Source: CAIKBL01 sp043734785
GTDB lineage: Bacteria; Pseudomonadota; Gammaproteobacteria; Ga0077536
DNA length: 7,036 nucleotides
Assembly: GCA_043734785.1 (NCBI GenBank)
Contig: JAYTEX010000019.1
Coordinates: 1 to 7,036, forward strand
Direction: 5' to 3'
The first letter of the stretch is position 1; each line of letters begins with the position of its first letter. Positions 1-6,023 of this stretch are shown here, piece by piece. The notes under the pieces were generated by a model. That model worked only from the letters and a program-made list of their open reading frames with translations. It was not told the DNA's origin and did not search any database. The translations under genes were made by a program, and so were the position numbers.

Positions 1-921
1 CAGCTCGTGTCCTTGCTGCTACCGGCGTTCATTATTGGGCTCATCGGTTTTGTCGAAAGCGTATCGGTGGCGCAATCACTGGCCATGCATCGGCGGGAAA
101 GTATCGACCCGAACGCCGAATTGCGCGGACTGGGCGCCGCCAATATCGCTGCCGCCGTATCCGGAGGATTTCCGGTCACCGGGGGGCTTTCCCGTTCGAT
201 CGTCAATTTCAGCGCAGGCGCACGCACGCCGCTGGCCGGCGTTTATGCGGCGGGTCTCATGCTGGGGGTGGTGAGTTTCCTCACGGGGATGTTCGCCACG
301 TTGCCGCACACCGTGCTCGCCGCCGTGATCATCATTCCGGTGCTCGGCTTGATCGATCTGAGTGTGTTGCGACATGCGTGGGGTTACGCGCGAGCAGATG
401 CGTGGGCCTATCTGGGCACGGCACTGGGGGTGATGGGGCTCGGTATCGAATTTGGAATTCTGCTCGGGGTCGGGATTTCGGTGACCACGATCGTGTGGCA
501 GGCGAGCGTGCCGCATATCGCTGAAATCGGCAGGGTGCCGGGGACCATGCACTATCGCAACACCAAGCGCGCGCAGGTGATGACGTATCCGCACCTGCTC
601 GCGCTACGGATCGATGCCAATCTTTTCTTTGCCAATGTGCGCCCGGTGGAACGCGTGATCGAAGCGGCACTTAGCGCTCGCCCAGGGATCACTAAACTCG
701 TGCTCGACCTGTCTGGCGTCAATCATATCGATCTGACAGGGCTGGATGGACTACGCGCGCTGAACCGCAACCTGCGCACGCGCGGCATTGACTTATATCT
801 TGCCGAGGTTAAAGGACCGGTCCTGGATCGACTCGAACGGAGCACCTTCCTGAGTGAACTGGCAGCGCGGCCGTTCAGATTCACCCACGATGCGTTTCTG
901 GCCCTGAATGCCGGTGACTGA
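1..921 (+). CDS. SulP-family anion (sulfate-type) permease with C-terminal STAS domain, 5'-truncated by window edge
   Basis: This is the C-terminal 306 codons of an inner-membrane SulP transporter, a family that moves sulfate, bicarbonate or other anions. The frame is open to base 1, so the GTG at 7 is probably internal. Nt 7-60 encode a membrane helix. The SulP signature follows at about nt 112-240: NAELRGLGAAN, a GGFPVTGG loop, RSIVNFSAGA, then a TPLAG turn. Hydrophobic helices continue to about nt 510. From about nt 577 the cytoplasmic STAS domain begins, with the core LVLDLSGVNHIDLTGLDGL; its Thr codon at 736-738 aligns with the phosphorylated Ser of SpoIIAA-type STAS domains. Complete SulP proteins usually have about 500-600 residues, so roughly the first 200-300 are missing. 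The family assignment is firm. The substrate cannot be read from the sequence. The next gene starts 39 bp downstream on the same strand. Confidence 0.93.
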   Translation, partial: QLVSLLLPAFIIGLIGFVESVSVAQSLAMHRRESIDPNAELRGLGAANIAAAVSGGFPVTGGLSRSIVNFSAGARTPLAGVYAAGLMLGVVSFLTGMFATLPHTVLAAVIIIPVLGLIDLSVLRHAWGYARADAWAYLGTALGVMGLGIEFGILLGVGISVTTIVWQASVPHIAEIGRVPGTMHYRNTKRAQVMTYPHLLALRIDANLFFANVRPVERVIEAALSARPGITKLVLDLSGVNHIDLTGLDGLRALNRNLRTRGIDLYLAEVKGPVLDRLERSTFLSELAARPFRFTHDAFLALNAGD

Positions 922-960
922 GCGAATTGACCTCGAAGGTCTCGGCGCGTTGATCAAATC

Positions 961-2523
961 GTGCGCGTAGGCGTAGCGGCTGGGGTGCGCGTTTGGATCG
1001 CCCCGTTGCTGTTGGGCATCGTTGTGAGTGCGATATTCGCGCGGTGCGCGTGGCGCGCGACATTCGATGGTCTGTTGGCCGACGGCTATGTTTACTTGCT
1101 GATGGCCGACGCCTTGCGCGAGGTGGACGCTACCCGGGCGCTCGATTGGCGGTTCCTGTTCGGCGAGTATCCATTCCCGCCGCTGTATCCGCTGCTGCTG
1201 GCGTTGGTCGGTGCGGGCGCGGACACGCCGGCCCCGGCCATTGCGTTGAATGCCGGCTTGCTCGGTGCCGCGTTTGCCGTGTTGGTGCGCTGGTATGCGA
1301 ACCTTGGCATTCCCACCGGCCCGGCGTTTGCGCTCTGCGTTGCCATGGCGCTGCTGCCGATCACTTTCCTGACGGCGCTCGATGTCCAGAGTGAACCGCT
1401 CTATCTGTTGTTATCGTTGATTACACTCACTGCCATGGTGAAACGCGAGGTGCCACATGCATGGTTCGTCGCTGGCGTGTGTTGCGGCCTCGCGATCCTG
1501 ACCCGCACCGTCGGGATCGCACTGCTGGCGGCTTTCACGTTGGTCTGGTTCACCGACGGGCGACGTCGTGTACTGCCCTTGCTCTGCGCTTGGCTGCCTT
1601 ATGGGGGGTGGTGGATTTTCCGCCGGCTGAACGGACTGGAAGCCTCCTATCTACGGCACCTGTCGCTGGCGCCATCAGAGTTTTTGAACTCCACCCTGGA
1701 GATCGCGCCGAGAAATCTTCGCGCGTTGTCGTTCTTCCTGCCGCGTAGCGTTGATCTCCAGGGGGCGCCGCATGTCGGGATAGTTCTGGTGCTGCTGGGT
1801 TTGTGTGCGAGCGTGGTATTCCTCCAGCGCTTGCGGAAAGGCGAATGCGACGCGGTGTATCTCCTGTGTTACCTGGGCTTGGTGATGGCCTGGCCACATC
1901 CCGATCATCTCCGCCGTTTCATGTTCGTGGTGTTACCGATGGTCGGCGGCTATGCCATGTACGCGTTATGGCGTGGATGTCAGACCAGGACGTCACGTTG
2001 GAGCGCGCAAGTCGTGCTGTATGCGGTAGCGGTCGTGATTGCGTTGTTAGCGCTCCCGAGTATGGTCGCGATCAGTCAAGAGTACGCCGTCGCGACAACC
2101 CCGGAATTACGCGCTCTCACGCGGTCTCCTGGGCGTTACTTTGCACCATCGCTTAGCATCGCCAAGGCGCACGCGCAGGCTTTCGAACCCGTCATCACGC
2201 TGTTGAAACACGCGCGTACGGAGCTTCCTGTGGCGGCCTGTATCAGCAGCGCGATACCGGAGCAAGTGATGTTCTACGCCCGCCGCCCTGGCCTTGATCT
2301 CATCCATGGTATCGCAGCGCCAGCCGCGCTCCTGCGCGAGTGTCCCTATGTGCTGATGGTCGCGTTCCGCAGTATTCCGGATAACGGCGTACCCCCCATG
2401 TTTCCCTATCCTGAATTGCGTTCAGATCTGGTAATTCTGGACGGCGCACGGGTCGATGCTGGCAATCCGCGCGCGCCGGTGAGGGCCTTACTCGCACGAT
2501 ATCGGGCCCCATCTCGCGACTAG
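961..2523 (+). CDS. Polytopic membrane protein, probable GT-C-fold glycosyltransferase (ArnT/PMT-like)
   Basis: A 520-aa membrane protein with about 10 hydrophobic segments, including residues 11-28, 95-112, 120-140, 146-160, 166-198, 203-220, 272-290, 298-311, 318-337 and 350-371. The layout resembles GT-C transferases, which use polyprenyl-phosphate sugars outside the membrane. After helix 1 comes a loop with an acidic site (D41-GYVYLLMADAL) and then FPPLYPLLLAL at 72-82. Also typical are SEPLYLLLSL (144-153), GLAILTRTVG (176-185) and HPDHLRRFMFVVLP (313-326). Residues 372-520 form a soluble C-terminal region. The start is uncertain: the GTG at 961 lacks a good Shine-Dalgarno sequence, the frame is closed by a stop at 928-930, and a GTG at 985 is an alternative. 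The gene follows the SulP gene by 39 bp and may share its transcript. Family is inferred from topology and short motifs; donor and acceptor are unknown. It could also be an uncharacterised multi-pass protein. Confidence 0.75.
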   Translation: MRVGVAAGVRVWIAPLLLGIVVSAIFARCAWRATFDGLLADGYVYLLMADALREVDATRALDWRFLFGEYPFPPLYPLLLALVGAGADTPAPAIALNAGLLGAAFAVLVRWYANLGIPTGPAFALCVAMALLPITFLTALDVQSEPLYLLLSLITLTAMVKREVPHAWFVAGVCCGLAILTRTVGIALLAAFTLVWFTDGRRRVLPLLCAWLPYGGWWIFRRLNGLEASYLRHLSLAPSEFLNSTLEIAPRNLRALSFFLPRSVDLQGAPHVGIVLVLLGLCASVVFLQRLRKGECDAVYLLCYLGLVMAWPHPDHLRRFMFVVLPMVGGYAMYALWRGCQTRTSRWSAQVVLYAVAVVIALLALPSMVAISQEYAVATTPELRALTRSPGRYFAPSLSIAKAHAQAFEPVITLLKHARTELPVAACISSAIPEQVMFYARRPGLDLIHGIAAPAALLRECPYVLMVAFRSIPDNGVPPMFPYPELRSDLVILDGARVDAGNPRAPVRALLARYRAPSRD

Positions 2524-2562
2524 AAAAGCGCTTTAAATGCCGAACAATAAGGCTGTCAAGGC

Positions 2563-2590
2563 TTACAAAACGTATTCGAAGGGATATATT
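2563..2590 (+). promoter_or_regulatory. Candidate sigma70-type promoter for the HU-like gene
   Basis: TTACAA (2563-2568) and TATATT (2585-2590) are separated by 16 bp in a locally AT-rich stretch of otherwise GC-rich DNA. A start at about 2597 would give a 5' leader of roughly 200 nt before the HU-like ATG at 2800. The -10 element is good and the -35 weak. This rests on motif matching only. Confidence 0.35.
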
Positions 2591-2622
2591 AGCCACCGTG
2601 AATTTTTTGCTTCTGACCTACA

Positions 2623-2641
2623 TGGCGCTGCATTCGCGCCA
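2623..2641 (+). other. Short hairpin in the HU leader
   Basis: TGGCGC (2623-2628) and GCGCCA (2636-2641) form a perfect 6-bp, mostly G-C stem around a 7-nt loop. It ends 4 nt before the AAGGAAG Shine-Dalgarno sequence of the small ORF at 2660, so it could affect ribosome access or leader stability. No T-run follows, so it is not an intrinsic terminator. Confidence 0.35.
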
Positions 2642-2659
2642 CACTAAGGAAGATCAAAA

Positions 2660-2752
2660 ATGCGATGGAGTGCGCAAAAACAAGAACGCCGGGGGTGTCT
2701 GATTTCTTCGGTCGCAGCGATCCGATGCTGCCGCACCGCACCGGCCTCTTAA
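2660..2752 (+). CDS. Putative 30-aa small ORF in the HU leader
   Basis: An ATG at 2660 follows AAGGAAG (2646-2652) with a 7-nt spacer, which is close to ideal and better than for several long genes here. The product would be 30 residues, beginning MRWSAQKQERRGC and ending in RCCRTAPAS, before TAA at 2750-2752. It is basic, has three Cys, and has a weakly hydrophobic middle (CLISSVAAI) too short for a clear membrane helix. I recognise no family. It ends 47 bp before the HU-like ATG and lies inside that gene's probable leader. It could be a leader peptide, an independent small protein, or chance: a 30-codon ORF is not rare, so the Shine-Dalgarno match is the main support. Confidence 0.3.
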   Translation: MRWSAQKQERRGCLISSVAAIRCCRTAPAS

Positions 2753-2781
2753 TCCTGCGCGCTTTGGGGTACTAACTTTGC

Positions 2782-2788
2782 GGGAGGA
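2782..2788 (+). promoter_or_regulatory. Ribosome binding site of the HU-like gene
   Basis: GGGAGGA lies 11 nt upstream of the ATG at 2800. It is a strong purine-rich Shine-Dalgarno sequence at slightly long spacing and supports the chosen start. Confidence 0.7.
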
Positions 2789-2799
2789 AAGACAACATC

Positions 2800-3135
2800 A
2801 TGAGTCGTGCGAAAACAGCTATTAAAGATCGAGAAACCAAAAGCCAGATCGTTGCGGCAATTGCCGAAGCAACAGAGCTGACCAAGAAACAAGTGCAGGC
2901 GGTCCTGCTCGCCACTCGCGAGCACGCAATTCGTCACCTGAACGGCCGTGGCTCGGGTGAGATGACCGTGCCGGAACTTGGCATCAAGCTGCGCCGTGTG
3001 AAGAAAGCCGCGCGTAAAGCCGGGATGGCCCGCAACCCATTCACCGGCGAAATGGGGAAAGTGGAAGCGCGCCCGGCCAGTTTGTCGGTGCGTGCGGCGG
3101 CATTGAAGGCGCTGAAGGACGCTGTCGCTTCCTGA
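2800..3135 (+). CDS. HU-family (histone-like) DNA-binding protein
   Basis: A 111-aa basic protein of the HU/IHF fold, expected to dimerise and bend or coat DNA in the nucleoid. After a 13-residue basic N-terminal extension comes the helical half, TKSQIVAAIAEATELTKKQVQAV (14-36). The beta-arm region follows, with VPELGIKLRRVKKAARKAG at about 57-75 and then RNPFTGE (78-84), which contains the Asn-Pro of the DNA-intercalating arm tip. The C-terminal helix, ending ALKALKDAV, is typical of HU. Canonical HU has about 90 residues. The extra length lies at the N-terminus and in a Lys/Arg-rich arm, as in the longer HU-like paralogues of proteobacteria, so it is probably not the main HupA/HupB. It has a strong Shine-Dalgarno sequence and its own terminator, suggesting a single-gene unit. 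The family is clear; the cellular role of this variant is unknown. Confidence 0.88.
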   Translation: MSRAKTAIKDRETKSQIVAAIAEATELTKKQVQAVLLATREHAIRHLNGRGSGEMTVPELGIKLRRVKKAARKAGMARNPFTGEMGKVEARPASLSVRAAALKALKDAVAS

Positions 3136-3156
3136 GCTTAGGCTCTCTTACGACGT

Positions 3157-3192
3157 AAGGGCATCGCATGAATGTGCGATGCCCTTTTTTTT
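3157..3192 (+). terminator. Intrinsic terminator of the HU-like gene
   Basis: AGGGCATCGCA (3158-3168) pairs perfectly with TGCGATGCCCT (3175-3185) around the 6-nt loop TGAATG; A3157/T3186 can add a twelfth pair. The stem runs straight into eight T (3185-3192). It begins 21 bp after the HU-like stop. The T-run is on the + strand only, so it serves the HU-like gene rather than the convergent minus-strand gene. Confidence 0.93.
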
Positions 3193-3240
3193 CCTAGACC
3201 CCGTTTGTGCGTTCCGCCGCTCAGTCTAGGTCGGGGCTAG
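3193..3240. other. Convergent intergenic DNA with two mutually exclusive inverted repeats
   Basis: CCTAGAC (3193-3199) is perfectly inverted by GTCTAGG (3224-3230). Overlapping it, CTAG-A-CCCCG (3194-3203) can instead pair with CGGGG-CTAG (3232-3240), leaving one bulged A. The two pairings share their left arm and cannot form together. The element sits between the HU terminator and the end of the minus-strand DUF1631-like gene (stop at 3267-3269). For that gene the structure would be followed by A residues, so it is not a standard intrinsic terminator. Confidence 0.4.
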
Positions 3241-3266
3241 TCATCAGAGCGCGCCCATGTCGGGCC

Positions 3267-3788
3267 TCACATTTCGATGTGTTCGACGCCGTGGCGGCCA
3301 TCGAGTTGATCGAGCAGCGCCCGGTAGCGGGGGTCCTGCGCATCCAACGCGACGGTATCGGAGAGATCACTCAGGTAAGGTTTCTCGAGCGGTTGTTTGG
3401 GATCGAGCTTTGCAAAATGGAGTTGACTGAGTTGTTTCAGGAACGGATCCAGTGCGATGCGCTCGATGTGCCCCTGACTGGCGCCGCGCTTGAGATCTGC
3501 GATCAGCGTGGGCGCGGATTTTGCCAGGCTCGAGCGCTGTTCGAGCGTCGTAACTGGCAGAATGCTGAACAGCAGCCGTCGCGTCGCGTCTACGGCCGCG
3601 ACCCATTCCTGGCTTTGTCCACCCTGACGGTGGTGGACCAGCACTAGATAGCGTCGCCATTGACTCAGCAGAAACTCAACCAGGAAGTGCGGCGGCAAGG
3701 GGCCATCGGCGTCCGTGATCGCTCTGCGGATGGCCACACCAGCGGCCTTGATATCCGCCATCAGAGAAATTTGAGGATGGTCAGTCAC
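3267..3788 (-). CDS. Small protein resembling the C-terminal region of DUF1631 proteins
   Basis: A 173-aa soluble protein of unknown function. Residues 31-100 recall the conserved end of DUF1631 proteins: LPPHFLVEFLLSQWRRYLVLVHH (31-53), a GGQSQEW segment (56-62), then LLFSILPVTTLEQRSSLAKSAP (72-93) and helices to LHFAKL (123-128). DUF1631 proteins are usually several hundred residues or more with this block at the end, so this is a free-standing short form. Residues 129-173 are charged, with no recognised motif. No signal peptide or membrane helix is seen. The start is GTG at 3788; ATG at 3761 (residue 10) is an alternative, and neither has a clear Shine-Dalgarno sequence. It lies 222 bp behind the GH57 pair on the same strand and converges on the HU gene. 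The homology is from memory of the family pattern and is only moderately certain. Confidence 0.65.
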   Translation of the reverse strand: MTDHPQISLMADIKAAGVAIRRAITDADGPLPPHFLVEFLLSQWRRYLVLVHHRQGGQSQEWVAAVDATRRLLFSILPVTTLEQRSSLAKSAPTLIADLKRGASQGHIERIALDPFLKQLSQLHFAKLDPKQPLEKPYLSDLSDTVALDAQDPRYRALLDQLDGRHGVEHIEM

Positions 3789-4010
3789 GGCAAGGATTTG
3801 ATTGAACCAGAAAGTTAACGCCTCGACATTTCACCATCACCGCGCCGCGAATGCCACCCGGGGGCGTGGGAAAGCACCGGTTTGTTTGATCACCAGAGCG
3901 AATCGCGCGCGTCACTGCGGCCGATCCTGCACGGATTCGACTCGCGGGGCTCGAGTCTGCAACACCGAGGCGCGCGAGATTGACTTACGAGGCTGGCCTA
4001 CGAGCCTCGC
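3789..4010. other. 222-bp gap between the DUF1631-like gene and the GH57 glucanotransferase
   Basis: No supported gene lies here; forward reading frames through it are GC-rich shadows without family resemblance. Read on the minus strand, the half near the glucanotransferase stop contains the 13-bp repeat at 3986-4017. The half near 3788 is more AT-rich and could hold a promoter for the DUF1631-like gene, but no convincing -35/-10 pair is visible. Confidence 0.5.
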
Positions 4011-4017
4011 CTACGAG
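3986..4017. repeat. 13-bp tandem repeat (about 2.5 copies) over the glucanotransferase stop codon
   Basis: TACGAG recurs at 3986, 3999 and 4012, exactly 13 bp apart. The full units are TACGAGGCTGGCC and TACGAGCCTCGCC, differing at 2 of 13 positions. The last copy covers the TAG stop of the minus-strand gene (4011-4013) and its final codons. Units 1 and 2 also contain a 7-bp inverted repeat, CGAGGCT (3988-3994) with AGCCTCG (4003-4009), which could form a hairpin just after the stop. It has no T-run. Confidence 0.6.
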
Positions 4018-6023
4018 ACGGGCTCGATTCGCAGCACCACCTCAAGCGGCACGTCCTGCTGCCAGCGTAATTCCAGACATGCGGCCTGCATGATTTGTTC
4101 AAAGCCAGCTTCGGATTGCGACACCGTGTGGAAGGGCTGCGCGTGCACTGCGACGGGATGCGAGGTCTCGAGTTTGATGCGTCCTGCGAGCTCGCTATCC
4201 TCCAGCCAAAGGGTGGTGATCGCAGGGCACACCAGTGTGCGTCCGAACCCGCAGGGGATCGTGCCATCCGCAAGGCGATAGCGCCCGCCAAATCCATCAC
4301 AACTGGGGAGCGCAAGATGCAAGGTGGTGCACAGCGACTGCGGCGTGCCGCGCGTCACGAAATTGACGTGCAGCGCATTCGTCGCGAGAGAATAGGTTTT
4401 GGTGAGGGTATCGTGCGGCGCGGCCAGGCTCGCGACCAAGGTCAGGGAGTTCGGCGTGTGATGGGTGACCTCATAGGCCACCGGCCTTGGCTGCCCCTCT
4501 TCGCTCAGCCAAGACTCGGTGAACAGCAGGCGGCCTCGGATATCAGGCAGTAGATTCGCCGTGTCGATCGTATTTTTGAACGACACGCGATCATGCGCGG
4601 AGGTAATCCCTGCGTCGGCGTTCTCGGCAGTTCGCGGATCCCGCACGTCCGGGTGCACGACGGCAAGATGGTAATGCTCTGCGTAGCGGCGCAGCGTGTC
4701 GCCGAAGTTATGGTGTAGCACGAGGCTCGACCATTCATGTAGGCCGCCCGTCCCGTCGTCGCGCAGCACCGCAATCTGGTGTTCGTTACGCAGGAAGTGC
4801 TCGACCTGGCCATCGCAATCGAAATCCGCAGCAGAGGCTTGGGTCGGTGCGCCTAACGCAGACTCAAGCTCAAGTAGGTGGCGCCACACGGCGCGCCGCA
4901 GGTGCGGCAGGTACAGGCCGCCGAACAAGCCATGCCAATAGGCATCATTGGCCTGTGCATTGTGCAGTAGACCCCGCAGATCCGACCGGTCCGCAAACAC
5001 GGGATGGGTCGTAAGCCGGTACGACAACTCGAGCATGCGCTTGTGCATCCAGTTCGCCTCGGCATAGCGGGACAGGAAGTTGCGCCAGATCCCGCCGCGC
5101 AGAAACGGGCGTTCCTCGTCAAGCTGAAGGTTGTCCCGCGCGCGTTTGACCAGACTCGCATAACGCCGGGCGGCGGGCGCCGGCAGGGTCCATTCGTTCA
5201 TCTCGCTGTAGGAGGCGGTGGGCAGGTAGATCAGGCCGCGACCGGGATGTCGGGCCTGAAACTCGGCGTACGTGGAGGTCACAATGGCGGGCGAGGCGAG
5301 CACGCGTTCGAGAAACTCGACCAACCAGCCGCGCGTGTAGACCCAGTCATAGGTGTCCGGCCAGATCCCGAATTTCTCGATGTCATCGAAATAGATCGCC
5401 GCCTGATCGCCGCGCGCTGCCAGCCCTTCGAGATAGGCCACGGCATCCGCCGCCGGGGTGAACGGCAGGCGGTAGCGCAGGCCTTCGTTGATCGGAAACA
5501 GATCGAGTCGGCCGCCTTCTTCCTCGGTGGTATAAAAACCGTCGAGCGCGGTGGCGGGTACGCCGGTGCATAGGAAGTGATAATCGTCGACCGTCACATA
5601 GCGCATTCCGCTCGCGTTAAGGGCGGGCACTATCGAGGACTCCCACACCCGTTCGGTCAACCAGGCACCCACCGGGGTTGACCCGTAGCGTTGCAGGAGG
5701 TGCGCGTTCATCGTCTGCAATTGCGTGCAACGATCGCGGTGCGGAATCGCCGCCAGGACCGGCTCCGCAATGCCGCCGCCGACCAACTCGACTTGACTGC
5801 GGTGAACCATCTCACGCAGCAGGTCCATGTCTTGCGGGTAATCGCGTTCAAGTTCGGCCAGCAACCAGCCAGAGAAATGCACGGCGAAACGGAACGTGGG
5901 ATAGCGAGCCAGGGTCGCGAGGAAGGGGCGGTAGCATTTCTCGTGTGCCTCGGCGATCACGGCCTTGAAATTTCCCACCGGTTGATGGGCGTGGACCCCG
6001 AGCAGCAGATGGACTTGATTCAT
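4011..6023 (-). CDS. GH57 4-alpha-glucanotransferase with DUF1925/DUF1926 domains
   Basis: A 670-aa cytoplasmic enzyme expected to transfer alpha-1,4-glucan segments between maltodextrins or glycogen chains. It is close in length to the archaeal GH57 4-alpha-glucanotransferase (about 659 aa). The GH57 regions appear in order: HAHQP (11-15); GGGIAEP (82-88); WLTERVWE (121-128) with the expected nucleophile Glu124; and FDDIEKFGIWP (212-222) with the expected acid/base Asp214. The DUF1925-type linker follows, with RGGIWRNFLSRY (309-320), ANWMHKRML (323-331) and YWHGLFGGLYLPHLR (362-376). Residues from about 395 to 670 are a beta-rich DUF1926-type domain. Both catalytic residues are present, so the enzyme should be active. 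There is no signal peptide. The ATG at 6023 overlaps the upstream GH57 stop as ATGA and lacks a clear Shine-Dalgarno sequence, which suggests translational coupling. Family and fold are secure; the exact substrate preference is inferred. Confidence 0.93.
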   Translation of the reverse strand: MNQVHLLLGVHAHQPVGNFKAVIAEAHEKCYRPFLATLARYPTFRFAVHFSGWLLAELERDYPQDMDLLREMVHRSQVELVGGGIAEPVLAAIPHRDRCTQLQTMNAHLLQRYGSTPVGAWLTERVWESSIVPALNASGMRYVTVDDYHFLCTGVPATALDGFYTTEEEGGRLDLFPINEGLRYRLPFTPAADAVAYLEGLAARGDQAAIYFDDIEKFGIWPDTYDWVYTRGWLVEFLERVLASPAIVTSTYAEFQARHPGRGLIYLPTASYSEMNEWTLPAPAARRYASLVKRARDNLQLDEERPFLRGGIWRNFLSRYAEANWMHKRMLELSYRLTTHPVFADRSDLRGLLHNAQANDAYWHGLFGGLYLPHLRRAVWRHLLELESALGAPTQASAADFDCDGQVEHFLRNEHQIAVLRDDGTGGLHEWSSLVLHHNFGDTLRRYAEHYHLAVVHPDVRDPRTAENADAGITSAHDRVSFKNTIDTANLLPDIRGRLLFTESWLSEEGQPRPVAYEVTHHTPNSLTLVASLAAPHDTLTKTYSLATNALHVNFVTRGTPQSLCTTLHLALPSCDGFGGRYRLADGTIPCGFGRTLVCPAITTLWLEDSELAGRIKLETSHPVAVHAQPFHTVSQSEAGFEQIMQAACLELRWQQDVPLEVVLRIEPVS

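Noticed and set aside
76..670. Reverse-strand ORFs of 172 and 112 codons opposite the SulP gene
   Set aside because: They are rich in His, Arg and Pro without family resemblance and lie entirely antisense to conserved SulP transmembrane and STAS sequence.
2525..2534. Perfect 10-bp palindrome AAAGCGCTTT just after the GT-C gene stop
   Set aside because: It has no loop and no T-run, so it is not an intrinsic terminator, and a single 10-bp palindrome is too short to call an operator.
2549..2563. Direct repeat AAGGCT upstream of the candidate promoter
   Set aside because: Two 6-bp copies 9 bp apart are common by chance and match no operator I recognise.
3268..3281. Small inverted repeat CACAT-TTCG-ATGTG at the end of the DUF1631-like gene
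   Set aside because: The stem is only 5 bp, lies mainly inside the coding sequence and has no T-run, so chance is a sufficient explanation.
3207..3647. Forward 146-codon ORF opposite the DUF1631-like gene
   Set aside because: The minus-strand frame has the more protein-like composition and a family resemblance. The forward frame has no recognised motif and starts inside the intergenic hairpin region.
3802..4281. Forward 159-codon ORF spanning the 222-bp gap and the end of the glucanotransferase
   Set aside because: Its second half is antisense to the conserved C-terminal domain of the glucanotransferase, its composition is Ser/Arg/Cys-rich, and it has no clear Shine-Dalgarno sequence or family.
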